From Candidatus Aegiribacteria sp. (GTDB taxonomy: Bacteria > Fermentibacterota > Fermentibacteria > Fermentibacterales > JCC-6), in contig JAIORS010000063.1 of assembly GCA_021108005.1 (NCBI GenBank), forward strand, positions 1-58,263: 58,263 nucleotides of DNA. The letters run 5' to 3'. Position numbers and translations under genes: made by a program. Shown here piece after piece: positions 16,666 to 25,058 of this stretch; the first letter of the stretch is position 1; each line of letters starts with the position of its first letter. The notes under the pieces are model-generated. The model had not been told where the DNA came from. It was given only the letters and a program-made list of their open reading frames with translations, and did no database searches.

Positions 16666-17774
16666 AGACAGGAGTCGTAGGACCATTCCCCCCCTACCGC
16701 GGTGGAATTGCCCAGTTTTCCATGCGGCTTCTTGAAACCCTGAAGTATAACTTTCCCGAACATGATTTTATTCCGATATCGTACAGAAAACTTTATCCGT
16801 CCATGCTGTTCCCCGGAACGTCACAGCTCGAACCGGAAACCGAACATAACGGTGATGAAATAATCAGTTTAATCGATTCATGTAATCCTTTCAGGTGGAT
16901 GTCATCCAGAGATTACTTCAAGAAATCCGAATTCGACAACCTGATAATTCAATGGTGGCATCCTTTCTTTGCGCCATCGGTTCTTGCTTCAATTCCCAGT
17001 TCAATTCCGTCCGCGGCTATTTGTCACAATGTTATTCCCCATGAATCCTTTCCGTTTGCCGGAAAACTGTCAAGGAATTTCCTTGACAGAATGAAGCTTG
17101 CTGTTGTTCACAGCGAAACGGATCTGGAAAAAGCTGCATCCCTTGACCTGAATGCAGAGCTTCTCAAACTCTACCATCCTGTTTACGATCAGTACAATAA
17201 TCCTGAAGTCACCAGGGAATATTCAAGAAAGAAACTTGGTTACTCGGAAACTGAGCGTTTGATTCTTTTCTTCGGTCTTGTGCGACCATACAAGGGTATT
17301 CAGGATCTTGTAAGGTCGATGAGTTCCCTTCCGAATGATATATCTCTTCTTATTGTTGGTGAATGCTACGCAGACAAACGTGAAATAACCTCAGTCATTT
17401 CCTCTCTCAAGCTTTCACATAGAATAAAATGGATCGATGAGTTCGTTCCAGATGACGATATCGCCATGTATTTCAATGCAGCTGATATTGTTACCCTCCC
17501 TTACCGCAGCGCTACTCAAAGCGGTGTGGCACAAATAGCTCTCTCCTTCGGCAGGATTCTTGTTCTTACCGATACCGGTGGATTGTCAGAACTTGTTGAT
17601 CCTGGTTCCACAGGCTTCCTTGCTCAACCCTGGTCACCATCAAGCCTGGCAGAATCCATACTCGCCGCTTTTGAACTTGCTTCCGATCCTGATACAAAAA
17701 GCAGGATAAGACTGAAGGCTTCCTCATTCAGCTGGGAAACGTATGCTGAAGAACTTGTGAAAAAGCTGCAATGA
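16662..17774 (+). CDS. GT4-family glycosyltransferase
   Basis: A 370-residue GT-B enzyme. The N-terminus has the acceptor-side loop (GPFPPYRGGIAQFSMRLLE). The donor side has LFFGLVRPYKGIQDL near residue 208, then ADIVTLPYRSATQSGVAQIA, in which Ser/Ala replace the usual E-x7-E first acid, and TGGLSELVDPGSTGFL. This variant is common in GT4 enzymes of lipid-linked sugar pathways. The acceptor is unknown, perhaps a lipid-linked intermediate built by the neighbouring genes. It overlaps both neighbours by four bases (ATGA), so translation is coupled. Confidence 0.88.
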   Translation: MKTGVVGPFPPYRGGIAQFSMRLLETLKYNFPEHDFIPISYRKLYPSMLFPGTSQLEPETEHNGDEIISLIDSCNPFRWMSSRDYFKKSEFDNLIIQWWHPFFAPSVLASIPSSIPSAAICHNVIPHESFPFAGKLSRNFLDRMKLAVVHSETDLEKAASLDLNAELLKLYHPVYDQYNNPEVTREYSRKKLGYSETERLILFFGLVRPYKGIQDLVRSMSSLPNDISLLIVGECYADKREITSVISSLKLSHRIKWIDEFVPDDDIAMYFNAADIVTLPYRSATQSGVAQIALSFGRILVLTDTGGLSELVDPGSTGFLAQPWSPSSLAESILAAFELASDPDTKSRIRLKASSFSWETYAEELVKKLQ

Positions 17775-18670
17775 GGATATTCATTACCGGAGCAGGTGGA
17801 TTTATTGGATCATGCATCGCGGAATATCTTTCGATAAGAGGGTATGAAACTGTTAGTTACAACAGATCAAAGCATGGAAATCTTTCTCTGGATGGGATAC
17901 CTGAAGATATCGATGTAATCGTTAACTCAGCAGGTCGACTAGGAACTCCTGGCGTTAATAGTAACGAGTTAACGCTATCCAACACAGCCCTTCCGAAAAC
18001 ACTTGCCGACTACTGTTCGCGTAAGGATACTCATTTAATACATATCAGTACACCCGGTGTTGCAGGCCTTTCAGCGAACGGTTCGGAGGATTCGGAATAC
18101 GATCCCTGGGGCGAATATGAATCTTCAAAAATGAAGGGTGAAATATACCTGCGTAAACACGAGGATCTGCCCGCTGACCAACTGACAGTTCTTCGCCCTG
18201 ATTTCGTTTACGGACCTGGTGATTTTCACAAACTTGCCTTGTTCGAACAGGTTTCAAAAGGATGGATGCCCCTTATCGGAAGAAACGGCGCTAAAATCAG
18301 ACCTACATTTGCAGGAGATGTCTGCCGGGCAGTGGAGTCTTCTCTTCCCGGAGGTATACTGAACGGCGGGCTTTTTAACATAGCTGGTCCGGAAATCGTC
18401 ACTGTCAGGGAACTGTGCAGTGAGATCGCATCGGCTCTGGGGCAATCTTTAAAAATCGTACCTCTGCCGAAAATGTTCTTCAGAATGGTTCTTAAGCTGG
18501 GGAAACTGTGTCCAGACGCGCTTTCAGAAAGCAGGTTCCAACTCTTCGGCAAAGATCACTACGTATCGACCGAAAAGGCAGAGAAGGCTGATTTCCATAC
18601 AGAATGGAATCTTAAAAAAGGTATAAGTGAAACAGTTTCATGGTATCTGAACAACGGAGTTCTACGCTAA
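17771..18670 (+). CDS. NAD-dependent epimerase/dehydratase (extended SDR)
   Basis: A 299-residue extended short-chain dehydrogenase. The nucleotide motif is ITGAGGFIGSCIAEYLSIRG at the N-terminus, and the catalytic pair is Y-E-S-S-K near residue 117. VLRPDFVYGPGDFHKL is the family's substrate-side block. It likely epimerises, reduces or dehydrates a nucleotide sugar or a polyprenyl-linked sugar for the adjacent glycosyltransferases. The exact sugar cannot be read. It overlaps the GT4 gene by four bases, and its stop shares one base with the next ATG. Confidence 0.88.
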   Translation: MRIFITGAGGFIGSCIAEYLSIRGYETVSYNRSKHGNLSLDGIPEDIDVIVNSAGRLGTPGVNSNELTLSNTALPKTLADYCSRKDTHLIHISTPGVAGLSANGSEDSEYDPWGEYESSKMKGEIYLRKHEDLPADQLTVLRPDFVYGPGDFHKLALFEQVSKGWMPLIGRNGAKIRPTFAGDVCRAVESSLPGGILNGGLFNIAGPEIVTVRELCSEIASALGQSLKIVPLPKMFFRMVLKLGKLCPDALSESRFQLFGKDHYVSTEKAEKADFHTEWNLKKGISETVSWYLNNGVLR

Positions 18671-19608
18671 TGAACTCTACCAAGAAAAAAGCCTGGATAA
18701 AATGGCTTATGAGAACCGGTATTCTGCTTCTAATCACTGCTGCCGCATGGATTATTATTGTCAACGGCGAGAACTGGCTTGAACAGATAAACAAATTCAG
18801 CTGGCAACCTGTCTGGCTTTTAATATGTACCTCCACCCTCTTTCTTGTAATATCCTACTTCCTTATACCTGCAGGATGGATAATTCTCTCACACCGCGCG
18901 GGAAGCACTGTCAGTTCAAGAGAACTTCGAGCTGCATGGTTCTTGTCGCAGCTCGGCCGGTATGTACCCGGAAAAGTATGGCTGTTCGCCGGCAGAGTTG
19001 CCTTCCTGAAATCACGAGGTCTAACCGGATACAGAGCCACAAGTGTTCCATTTCTTGAACTGCTGTACACAGTTGCTGGAGCAGGCCTTGCCGCAGTGAT
19101 ACCGGTTGTGGTTTCCAGAAGCGATGTATTTTCGCATTCTGGTTTGAAGTATGCAGTACTTGCGGCGGGAATTTCACTTCTGGTGATTCCATTTCTCACC
19201 CCCATTCAGAAGTGGCTGTACAGGCTGAAGTATGGGCGCGTTCCTCAGGAATTGCCGTTACCCGGATTAATCGGTTCCATCAAGCTCCTTCTCATCTATT
19301 CTGCCATATCCTGGCTTCGGGGACTGGCTCTTTTTCTCTGGTTGAAAGGCTTCGGCATATCAGATGTGAGTTTTCTTCTTTGCTGCGCAGCTGTTCCTCT
19401 GTCATGGCTTGCCGGTTATATCGTATTTGTCGTTCCCGGCGGGATTGGTGTTAAGGAGGCGGCTACGGTAGCCCTCCTCGCTCCTTCAGGCGCAACGGGC
19501 CCTGTTCTTGCTGTCATAACCGGACAGCGTTTGATATCATCTATTATTGAAGTATCTTTGGCTCTTGTTTCTACAAGAACAGTAAAAATCTTTGGAAAAG
19601 AAAAATAA
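18670..19608 (+). CDS. UPF0104 / lysylphosphatidylglycerol-synthase-TM flippase-like protein
   Basis: A 312-residue membrane protein with about eight hydrophobic helices and the family's marks: QLGRYVPGKVWLFAGR near residue 100, and VVPGGIGVKEAA in the C-terminal third. This is the membrane half of MprF-type proteins without the synthase domain, and members are thought to move lipids or lipid-linked sugars across the membrane. The ATG at 18670 overlaps the epimerase stop by one base. A diverged copy of its last 35 or so codons lies 870 bases downstream (20376-20582), and a second full homologue is fused to a radical SAM domain at 22921. Confidence 0.85.
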   Translation: MNSTKKKAWIKWLMRTGILLLITAAAWIIIVNGENWLEQINKFSWQPVWLLICTSTLFLVISYFLIPAGWIILSHRAGSTVSSRELRAAWFLSQLGRYVPGKVWLFAGRVAFLKSRGLTGYRATSVPFLELLYTVAGAGLAAVIPVVVSRSDVFSHSGLKYAVLAAGISLLVIPFLTPIQKWLYRLKYGRVPQELPLPGLIGSIKLLLIYSAISWLRGLALFLWLKGFGISDVSFLLCCAAVPLSWLAGYIVFVVPGGIGVKEAATVALLAPSGATGPVLAVITGQRLISSIIEVSLALVSTRTVKIFGKEK

Positions 19609-19626
19609 TCATTAAAGGACTTCGTG

Positions 19627-20373
19627 ATGAAAGATAATCCTCAAAAAGCGTCTCTTAGCAAGCAGGAACGTGCATTCTTTGATCAACGGGCAAACTTATA
19701 TGACAAGGTCATTATAAGCACGTCACCTGTAGGTATGGATCGCATTAAACGCAGGGCTCGATCGATTACTCAAGGTGCGGAACTGAAAAAGGGGATGACC
19801 GTTTTAGAACTCGGTTGCGGCACTGGAGAATACACAAAAGAATTCGCTGAAAAACAAGTTCAACTGGTTTCCCTGGACATTTCACCGGAAATGATAAGAG
19901 TAGCCAGATCCAAGACAGATAGCGGTGTGCAATTTGTCGTCAGCAACGCTGAACAGCTCCCTTTTAAAGAGGGTGTTTTCGATTCCGTAATAGGCAACGC
20001 TATTCTCCACCATTTTCCTGATTTATGTATGGCCTTGCAGGAAGTAAGGAGAACTAAAACACAACAGGCAAGAATTGTATTCAGGGAGCCAAATCTGTAT
20101 AACCCCGCAAAGTTTTTTGCGTTCGGCATCCCGATACTGCGGATTTTCAGGAAAAACCGCTGGTCACCGTCGGAGAAAGTATTCTCCCGTTCGTTTATCA
20201 AGAAACTACTCAAGGAGACCGGATACTCCGTGCTGGATATTGAGTATGCCGGATTAGTTGGTTCCAAATGCCCGATCCCAATTACCAGATTCTTGTACCG
20301 GATAGAGAGACGGTTCTCAAAAACTCCTGTTTTAAACGCGCTTATGGGCTCCATGATCATCCAAGCTAAATAA
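19627..20373 (+). CDS. Class I SAM-dependent methyltransferase
   Basis: A 248-residue methyltransferase with motif I VLELGCGTGEYTKEFA (about residues 59-74), acidic SLDISPEMI, and FDSVIGNAILHHFPD. It is UbiE/Methyltransf_11-like. The acceptor is unknown; in this operon a lipid-linked sugar or lipid head group is plausible (inference). The ATG at 19627 is preceded by AAAGGA at seven bases; a GTG at 19624 is an alternative. The gene sits between the flippase-like gene and a duplicated fragment of that gene's tail, so its position may date from that rearrangement. Confidence 0.88.
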   Translation: MKDNPQKASLSKQERAFFDQRANLYDKVIISTSPVGMDRIKRRARSITQGAELKKGMTVLELGCGTGEYTKEFAEKQVQLVSLDISPEMIRVARSKTDSGVQFVVSNAEQLPFKEGVFDSVIGNAILHHFPDLCMALQEVRRTKTQQARIVFREPNLYNPAKFFAFGIPILRIFRKNRWSPSEKVFSRSFIKKLLKETGYSVLDIEYAGLVGSKCPIPITRFLYRIERRFSKTPVLNALMGSMIIQAK

Positions 20374-20375
20374 TC

Positions 20376-20582
20376 TTGAATCGATCGACTTGTTTCCGGA
20401 GAATCACTCAGCATAGAAATATCGTGCTTTCAACAGTCATTGGTATTTTCTCGAGAATTCCAGCCGGTGAACCTGACACTGTGCTTGCTGTCATAACAGG
20501 AAAGCATTTGATATCATCCATTATTGAAGTATCTTCTGTTTTTGTTTCTACTCGAATAGTAAGACTCTTCGGAGAGGGGTAA
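20376..20582 (+). pseudogene. Duplicated tail of the UPF0104 flippase-like gene
   Basis: The frame encodes a C-terminal piece reading VLAVITGKHLISSIIEVS and ending in TRIVRLFGEG. The intact gene upstream ends in VLAVITGQRLISSIIEVS and TRTVKIFGKEK. At the DNA level 20481-20577 matches 19504-19599 at roughly four bases in five. The rest of the protein (membrane helices 1-7) is absent. Seen: a partial copy with the original stop-proximal end. Inferred: a second flippase gene once stood here and lost its 5' part, or a segment carrying the methyltransferase was duplicated and trimmed. Confidence 0.7.
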
Positions 20583-20587
20583 CTATT

Positions 20588-22924
20588 TTGATTTCATTTC
20601 CGAAAAGAACCGGATTTCTGCTTTTTCTAATTCCTGCAGTACTAATAACCTATTCAACTGTCTTTACATCAGGAAGGTTGCCGGGCGGGGAACTCAGCGA
20701 CACGGTAAATCAGGGATACTCCTTCTTTACATTCACTACTGAATCTCTTCAGGATGGCAGTCTCCCCCACTGGAATCCATATATATTCTGTGGTATTCCA
20801 TTCTACTCTTCGTTTTCCGCTCCTGTTTTCTATCCCATTCGTGGTCTGCTTCTGCTGATCACAGGTCTAGAAGGCATGATTCGTTTTCTCTTCCCTATTC
20901 AAATGCTTCTTGGCGGAATATTTGCATGGCTTTTTCTTGGATCAATCGGAGTAAGCAGGTGGGGCAGAATCGTCGGCTCTATTGCTTTTGCGGTAACAGC
21001 CTGGTCGAACACATTGTTCTACGCGGGACATGGAAGTAAGATAATCTGCTGGAGTTTTCTACCGCTTCTATTGTATTCATGTGAAAAGTGGATGCAGACT
21101 AGAAGGGGAAAATACATCGCTATCGGTGGGATGGCTCTTGGTATGCAGACCCTGGCCAGCCATCCTCAGATGGTTCTCTATTCTGTGGGAGCAGCTTTTA
21201 TCTGGCTCGGATTCCGTGCTTTCTCAAGTAAAGGCACCGTTGGGAAGAACCTTGGAAGTGCTGTATTGGGAATAGTGATTGTAGTACTTCTTGCAGTAGC
21301 AATCGGAGCAATTCAGTTGCTGCCGGGATACAATTTTTCAAAGTATTCCTCAAGGGCTGATGATCTATCTTACGAACAGGCCTCGAGTTATTCTCTCCCT
21401 CCGGAAGAAACGTTTACGATGCTGTTCCCACATCTTTTCGGCTACAGGCACGGATTTCCGGATAGTACATTTTCCGGTGTTCCTCTGTATTTTGGCAGGC
21501 TTGGTTTGCGATTAAGCAGTGAATTCACAGGCGTCCTGGTCTTTCTACTGGCATCTGCTGCATTTCTGGGTTCCTCAAAAAAGTACAGATGGCCTTTGCT
21601 GGCTATCATGGTGACAGGACTGCTCATATCATGGGGCGGTTATACTCCGTTCTTGGGAGTACTCCACAAGATCATTCCGCTTTTCCGCAAACTGAGAGCT
21701 CCGCATATGGCCGCATTCCTTACGACTTCCGCTATAGCGCTGGCTGCGGGCCCCGGTTTCGATTCTATCTTCCATAATGAAAATTTCCCCAGAAAGAAGT
21801 TCATGATCGGAATTTCCGTTTTTGCAGGCATATGCGTATTTATCTTCCTCCTCGCTGATTCTGTACTGCCCGGTCTGCAATCAGGCTGGTGGTCCAGAAT
21901 GGGAAACCCCTCGGCTTCAGGATACGCTTCCCTGGTACATAGAAGAGTTGATATCGCTTCTCCAGATTTTCTGAAAGCTGCCGCTGCTGCCCTGGTGCTG
22001 GCAGGTTTTATCTATTTCAGAAACAAAAAATTAGTAAGCCTTGTGATACCTGGTACACTCCTTTCAATTCTGATCGCCGCTGAAATAATACCGCTGGACA
22101 AGGATTTTCAGATCTACCTTGATGAAACAAGGGTTGATGATCTTGTTGAACATGACAATGATCTTTTCGCACTTACAGGATCCGGAAGGCTCCTCATGGG
22201 TGGAAACGAATTCGTTCCATCCCATATCAGATCGGTAGGTGGTTATCATGCGGCAAAAACCGCTATTGCGGCAGATCTTCAATCCATTATCTCAACTGGC
22301 GGTATCATAGCAGCCCGACAGACGGCGTTTACCGTTCTTCAGACACAGGATGGCTATCTTACATATCCACAGTTCAGAGATTATCTGATAGAACAGACTT
22401 CTTCTTCAGATCCATCATACGTTGACACACTCGAAGCTCTGCTTCCCGCGGAACAGCTTCCGAGGGTATGGTTTGCTGAATCCTGGGTAGAACTATCTGA
22501 AGATCAGTGTCTTAATCTTCTGTCGGGCGGCATCGATCCTCAAAAGATTACTATACTGTACGAAAGTTCTGAACTGCCCGAAATGCTTAACACAGCGGAA
22601 GCGGAAGCAATAATAGTAATCGATGAGCCTCAAAAGATTACAATTCGGACTGATAATCCGGAGGATGGTCTACTTGTTCTCGCCGACACGTGGTATCCAA
22701 GATGGCGTGTATTCATAGATGAAGAACCAGCTTCAATGATGCAGGCAAATCACTGGCAGCGGGGAGTTGTTGTACCTTCAGGACTGCATGAAGTAGAATT
22801 CAGGTTCGATTCATCCGATGTTAACACAGGTCTTGTTATATCAATCGCGGGTTTACTGTCCGCTCTTCTTATCGTAGCACTTGATATAAAATCCGGAAGA
22901 CAAAAGAAGAAAGCAGCAGAATGA
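20588..22924 (+). CDS. YfhO-family multi-pass membrane glycosyltransferase
   Basis: A 778-residue protein of the YfhO family: a GT-C-like membrane region of about 12 helices, with the loop motif SDTVNQGYSFFTFTTESLQDG near residue 40 in the place of the GT-C catalytic acidic loop, and PHWNPYIFCGIPF just after. A C-terminal outer beta domain contains DTWYPRWRVFIDEEP. In B. subtilis, YfhO uses undecaprenyl-phosphate sugars made by CsbB to decorate teichoic acid. The start is TTG with GAGAGGGG upstream. Its stop overlaps the next start (ATGA). The acceptor in this organism is unknown. Confidence 0.85.
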   Translation: MISFPKRTGFLLFLIPAVLITYSTVFTSGRLPGGELSDTVNQGYSFFTFTTESLQDGSLPHWNPYIFCGIPFYSSFSAPVFYPIRGLLLLITGLEGMIRFLFPIQMLLGGIFAWLFLGSIGVSRWGRIVGSIAFAVTAWSNTLFYAGHGSKIICWSFLPLLLYSCEKWMQTRRGKYIAIGGMALGMQTLASHPQMVLYSVGAAFIWLGFRAFSSKGTVGKNLGSAVLGIVIVVLLAVAIGAIQLLPGYNFSKYSSRADDLSYEQASSYSLPPEETFTMLFPHLFGYRHGFPDSTFSGVPLYFGRLGLRLSSEFTGVLVFLLASAAFLGSSKKYRWPLLAIMVTGLLISWGGYTPFLGVLHKIIPLFRKLRAPHMAAFLTTSAIALAAGPGFDSIFHNENFPRKKFMIGISVFAGICVFIFLLADSVLPGLQSGWWSRMGNPSASGYASLVHRRVDIASPDFLKAAAAALVLAGFIYFRNKKLVSLVIPGTLLSILIAAEIIPLDKDFQIYLDETRVDDLVEHDNDLFALTGSGRLLMGGNEFVPSHIRSVGGYHAAKTAIAADLQSIISTGGIIAARQTAFTVLQTQDGYLTYPQFRDYLIEQTSSSDPSYVDTLEALLPAEQLPRVWFAESWVELSEDQCLNLLSGGIDPQKITILYESSELPEMLNTAEAEAIIVIDEPQKITIRTDNPEDGLLVLADTWYPRWRVFIDEEPASMMQANHWQRGVVVPSGLHEVEFRFDSSDVNTGLVISIAGLLSALLIVALDIKSGRQKKKAAE

Positions 22925-25044
22925 CAAGAGACCGTAAAAGGCTGTTCCATATACTCTCAACCTGGGGAGGTGTAATCCTCCTGATAGCAGCCATTCTGTA
23001 TTTCACACTGAATCTGTGGCCAAGGTGGCAGCCGGGAATCATTCGTTTCTGGGAAACTTCAAGGGAGAGTGCCAGTCTGCCTATGATAGTGCTTTCATTC
23101 ATTTCGTTGATGCTTGGTTACTATTTCGCTCCAGCGCCCTGGCGAAAGATACTTGAGGCGCTGAAGATCCCTAAAATCGATAAGGGAGAAGTAAGAAGGA
23201 ACTGGTACATCACTCAGATGGGACAGTACGTTCCGGGCAAACTCTGGATGGTCGTTGGAAGGATGACTTTCCTTAAGGCAAAGGGTATTGGACCTGTAAA
23301 AGCCATCACAGCATTTATCCTTGAGAATATCTATATGATGGTAGCCCTGACAATAATGGCTTTGATAGGTCTTCCATTTCTGGGTCTGGCAAATGTGCCT
23401 GTTCCAGTTGTAATCGCCCTATGGGTTTCAGCCGGTCTTGGGATTATCATGATGTTCGCTCCGAAAATACAGAAAGCTCTGACCCATAAACTGAGTCATC
23501 GATTTGGCACGGACATCGATACATTACCTCACATCTCACATAAGGACCAGGCTATATTCATTGGTTATCATCTGCTTTCGTGGGGTCTTCGCAGCATGGC
23601 CCTCTACTTCTGGTTCCGCGGTTTCGGAGTGCGGCCCGAGCAACCTTTCGCAATGATAGCTATCTGTATGCTGGCTGCACCCGTTTCCTGGTTCATTGCC
23701 CTGGCAATGGTCTTCATCCCTGGAGGGATTGGTATCAGAGAGGGTGTTCAGGGAATCCTTCTTTCAGGTTTCGTCCATGGTGGGGTGGAAGTCGCTACAG
23801 TAATAGCACTTGGGCAAAGGCTTATGCTGATGGTAGTGGAAGGGCTCTACGCGCTTCAGGGAATAATATACGGTTCTCTCCGCCGCAGATTCACCAAATC
23901 CATGAATCATATAGAGCAGATCTTCCACCTTGCGGGAAGCGTTATCAGGAGTAAGCTGGCTATGTACGGTCTGGCCAAGGCACCAAATCCTGTGAACGTA
24001 ACTTTTTCTGTCACAAGGCGATGTCAATCAAGATGCAAAACTTGTTACATCTGGAAGCATGACTCCGATGATGACCTTGATATCAGTACTATTGAAAGGC
24101 TTTTCCGTTCTATAGGCTGGACTTACTTCTTCAACGTTTCGGGAGGAGAACCGTTTCTAAGGGATGATCTGCCAGATATTATTAAGTATGCCTGCAGATT
24201 CATGACTCCAGCAGTTATTCACATACCAACAAATGCTATAGCAACAGACAGAGTAATACGGATGACAAATGAGATTCTTGATGTGATTGACAAAGAAGCC
24301 CCTGGAACTGTGCTAACGATAAAGCCCTCCTTTGACGGTATAGGAAAACTTCATGATGAAATAAGAGGCGTTCCGGGCAATTTTGAAAAACTGCTTGATA
24401 CGGTAGAGCGGCTCAAACAAATGCAGAAAACACACAGTAATCTCCATGTTGGAGTGGGTACCGTAATATCCAGATTCAATGCCCATCATCTTGTAGAGAT
24501 AATTGAATACTCGAAGAATATGGGAGTTGATTCCTACATCAATGAAATCGCTGAGGAGAGGGAGGAATTCTTCAACCTGGGCTCAGGCATCACACCGGAC
24601 GGTAACAGTTATGGAAAGATTATGGATGTCTTTAAGAATTCAGTAATGGAAAAAATGAAAGACATGAAACTTCTGCCCAGAATCACGACGGCGATGAGGG
24701 TTGTTTATTATGACCTTGTTGTTCAGATACTTAATGAAAAAAAGCAGGTAATTCCCTGCTCGGCAGGATTGATGAATGTTCATATCAACTCCGATGGAGG
24801 TATCTGGCCCTGTGCTGTCCTTGCATACAGGGGTCAGATGGGGAAACTTGATGGTAATACTGATTTCCAGGACATCTGGAATTCAAAGAGAGCAAAGGAA
24901 ATAAGAAAGTCAATCAGGCGTGGTGAATGCGCCTGCCCTTTGGCCAATCAGGCTTATTCGAACATTCTGCTCCATCCGCCCAGCCTTTTCAAGGCCCTCT
25001 GGATCGCCTTCCGGGGCCGGGGTCGGGGTCGGGGTTGGACGTAA
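22921..25044 (+). CDS. Fusion: UPF0104 flippase-like domain + radical SAM/SPASM domain
   Basis: A 707-residue two-part protein. Residues about 15-320 form a UPF0104 membrane domain with eight or so helices (QMGQYVPGKLWMVVGR, VFIPGGIGIREG). Residues about 355-700 are a radical SAM domain with the cluster motif Cys368-x3-Cys372-x2-Cys375, the SAM motif NVSGGEPFLRDD, and a SPASM-like tail with Cys613, Cys631, Cys670 and Cys672 for a second iron-sulfur cluster. It may modify a lipid or lipid-linked sugar that the membrane half binds or moves. The last residues (RGRGRGRGWT) are encoded by GGGGTC repeats and the left end of the RAYT element, which supplies the stop. Confidence 0.88.
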   Translation: MTRDRKRLFHILSTWGGVILLIAAILYFTLNLWPRWQPGIIRFWETSRESASLPMIVLSFISLMLGYYFAPAPWRKILEALKIPKIDKGEVRRNWYITQMGQYVPGKLWMVVGRMTFLKAKGIGPVKAITAFILENIYMMVALTIMALIGLPFLGLANVPVPVVIALWVSAGLGIIMMFAPKIQKALTHKLSHRFGTDIDTLPHISHKDQAIFIGYHLLSWGLRSMALYFWFRGFGVRPEQPFAMIAICMLAAPVSWFIALAMVFIPGGIGIREGVQGILLSGFVHGGVEVATVIALGQRLMLMVVEGLYALQGIIYGSLRRRFTKSMNHIEQIFHLAGSVIRSKLAMYGLAKAPNPVNVTFSVTRRCQSRCKTCYIWKHDSDDDLDISTIERLFRSIGWTYFFNVSGGEPFLRDDLPDIIKYACRFMTPAVIHIPTNAIATDRVIRMTNEILDVIDKEAPGTVLTIKPSFDGIGKLHDEIRGVPGNFEKLLDTVERLKQMQKTHSNLHVGVGTVISRFNAHHLVEIIEYSKNMGVDSYINEIAEEREEFFNLGSGITPDGNSYGKIMDVFKNSVMEKMKDMKLLPRITTAMRVVYYDLVVQILNEKKQVIPCSAGLMNVHINSDGGIWPCAVLAYRGQMGKLDGNTDFQDIWNSKRAKEIRKSIRRGECACPLANQAYSNILLHPPSLFKALWIAFRGRGRGRGWT

Positions 25045-25058
25045 CTTCTGGTCACTTA
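25031..25058 (+). repeat. Left inverted repeat of RAYT element
   Basis: It begins GGGGTTGGACGTAACTTC and ends GTCACTTA, and pairs with the right repeat with one mismatch (T at 25036). It is preceded by GGGGCC and GGGGTC units that extend a GC-rich run on the left. Confidence 0.85.
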
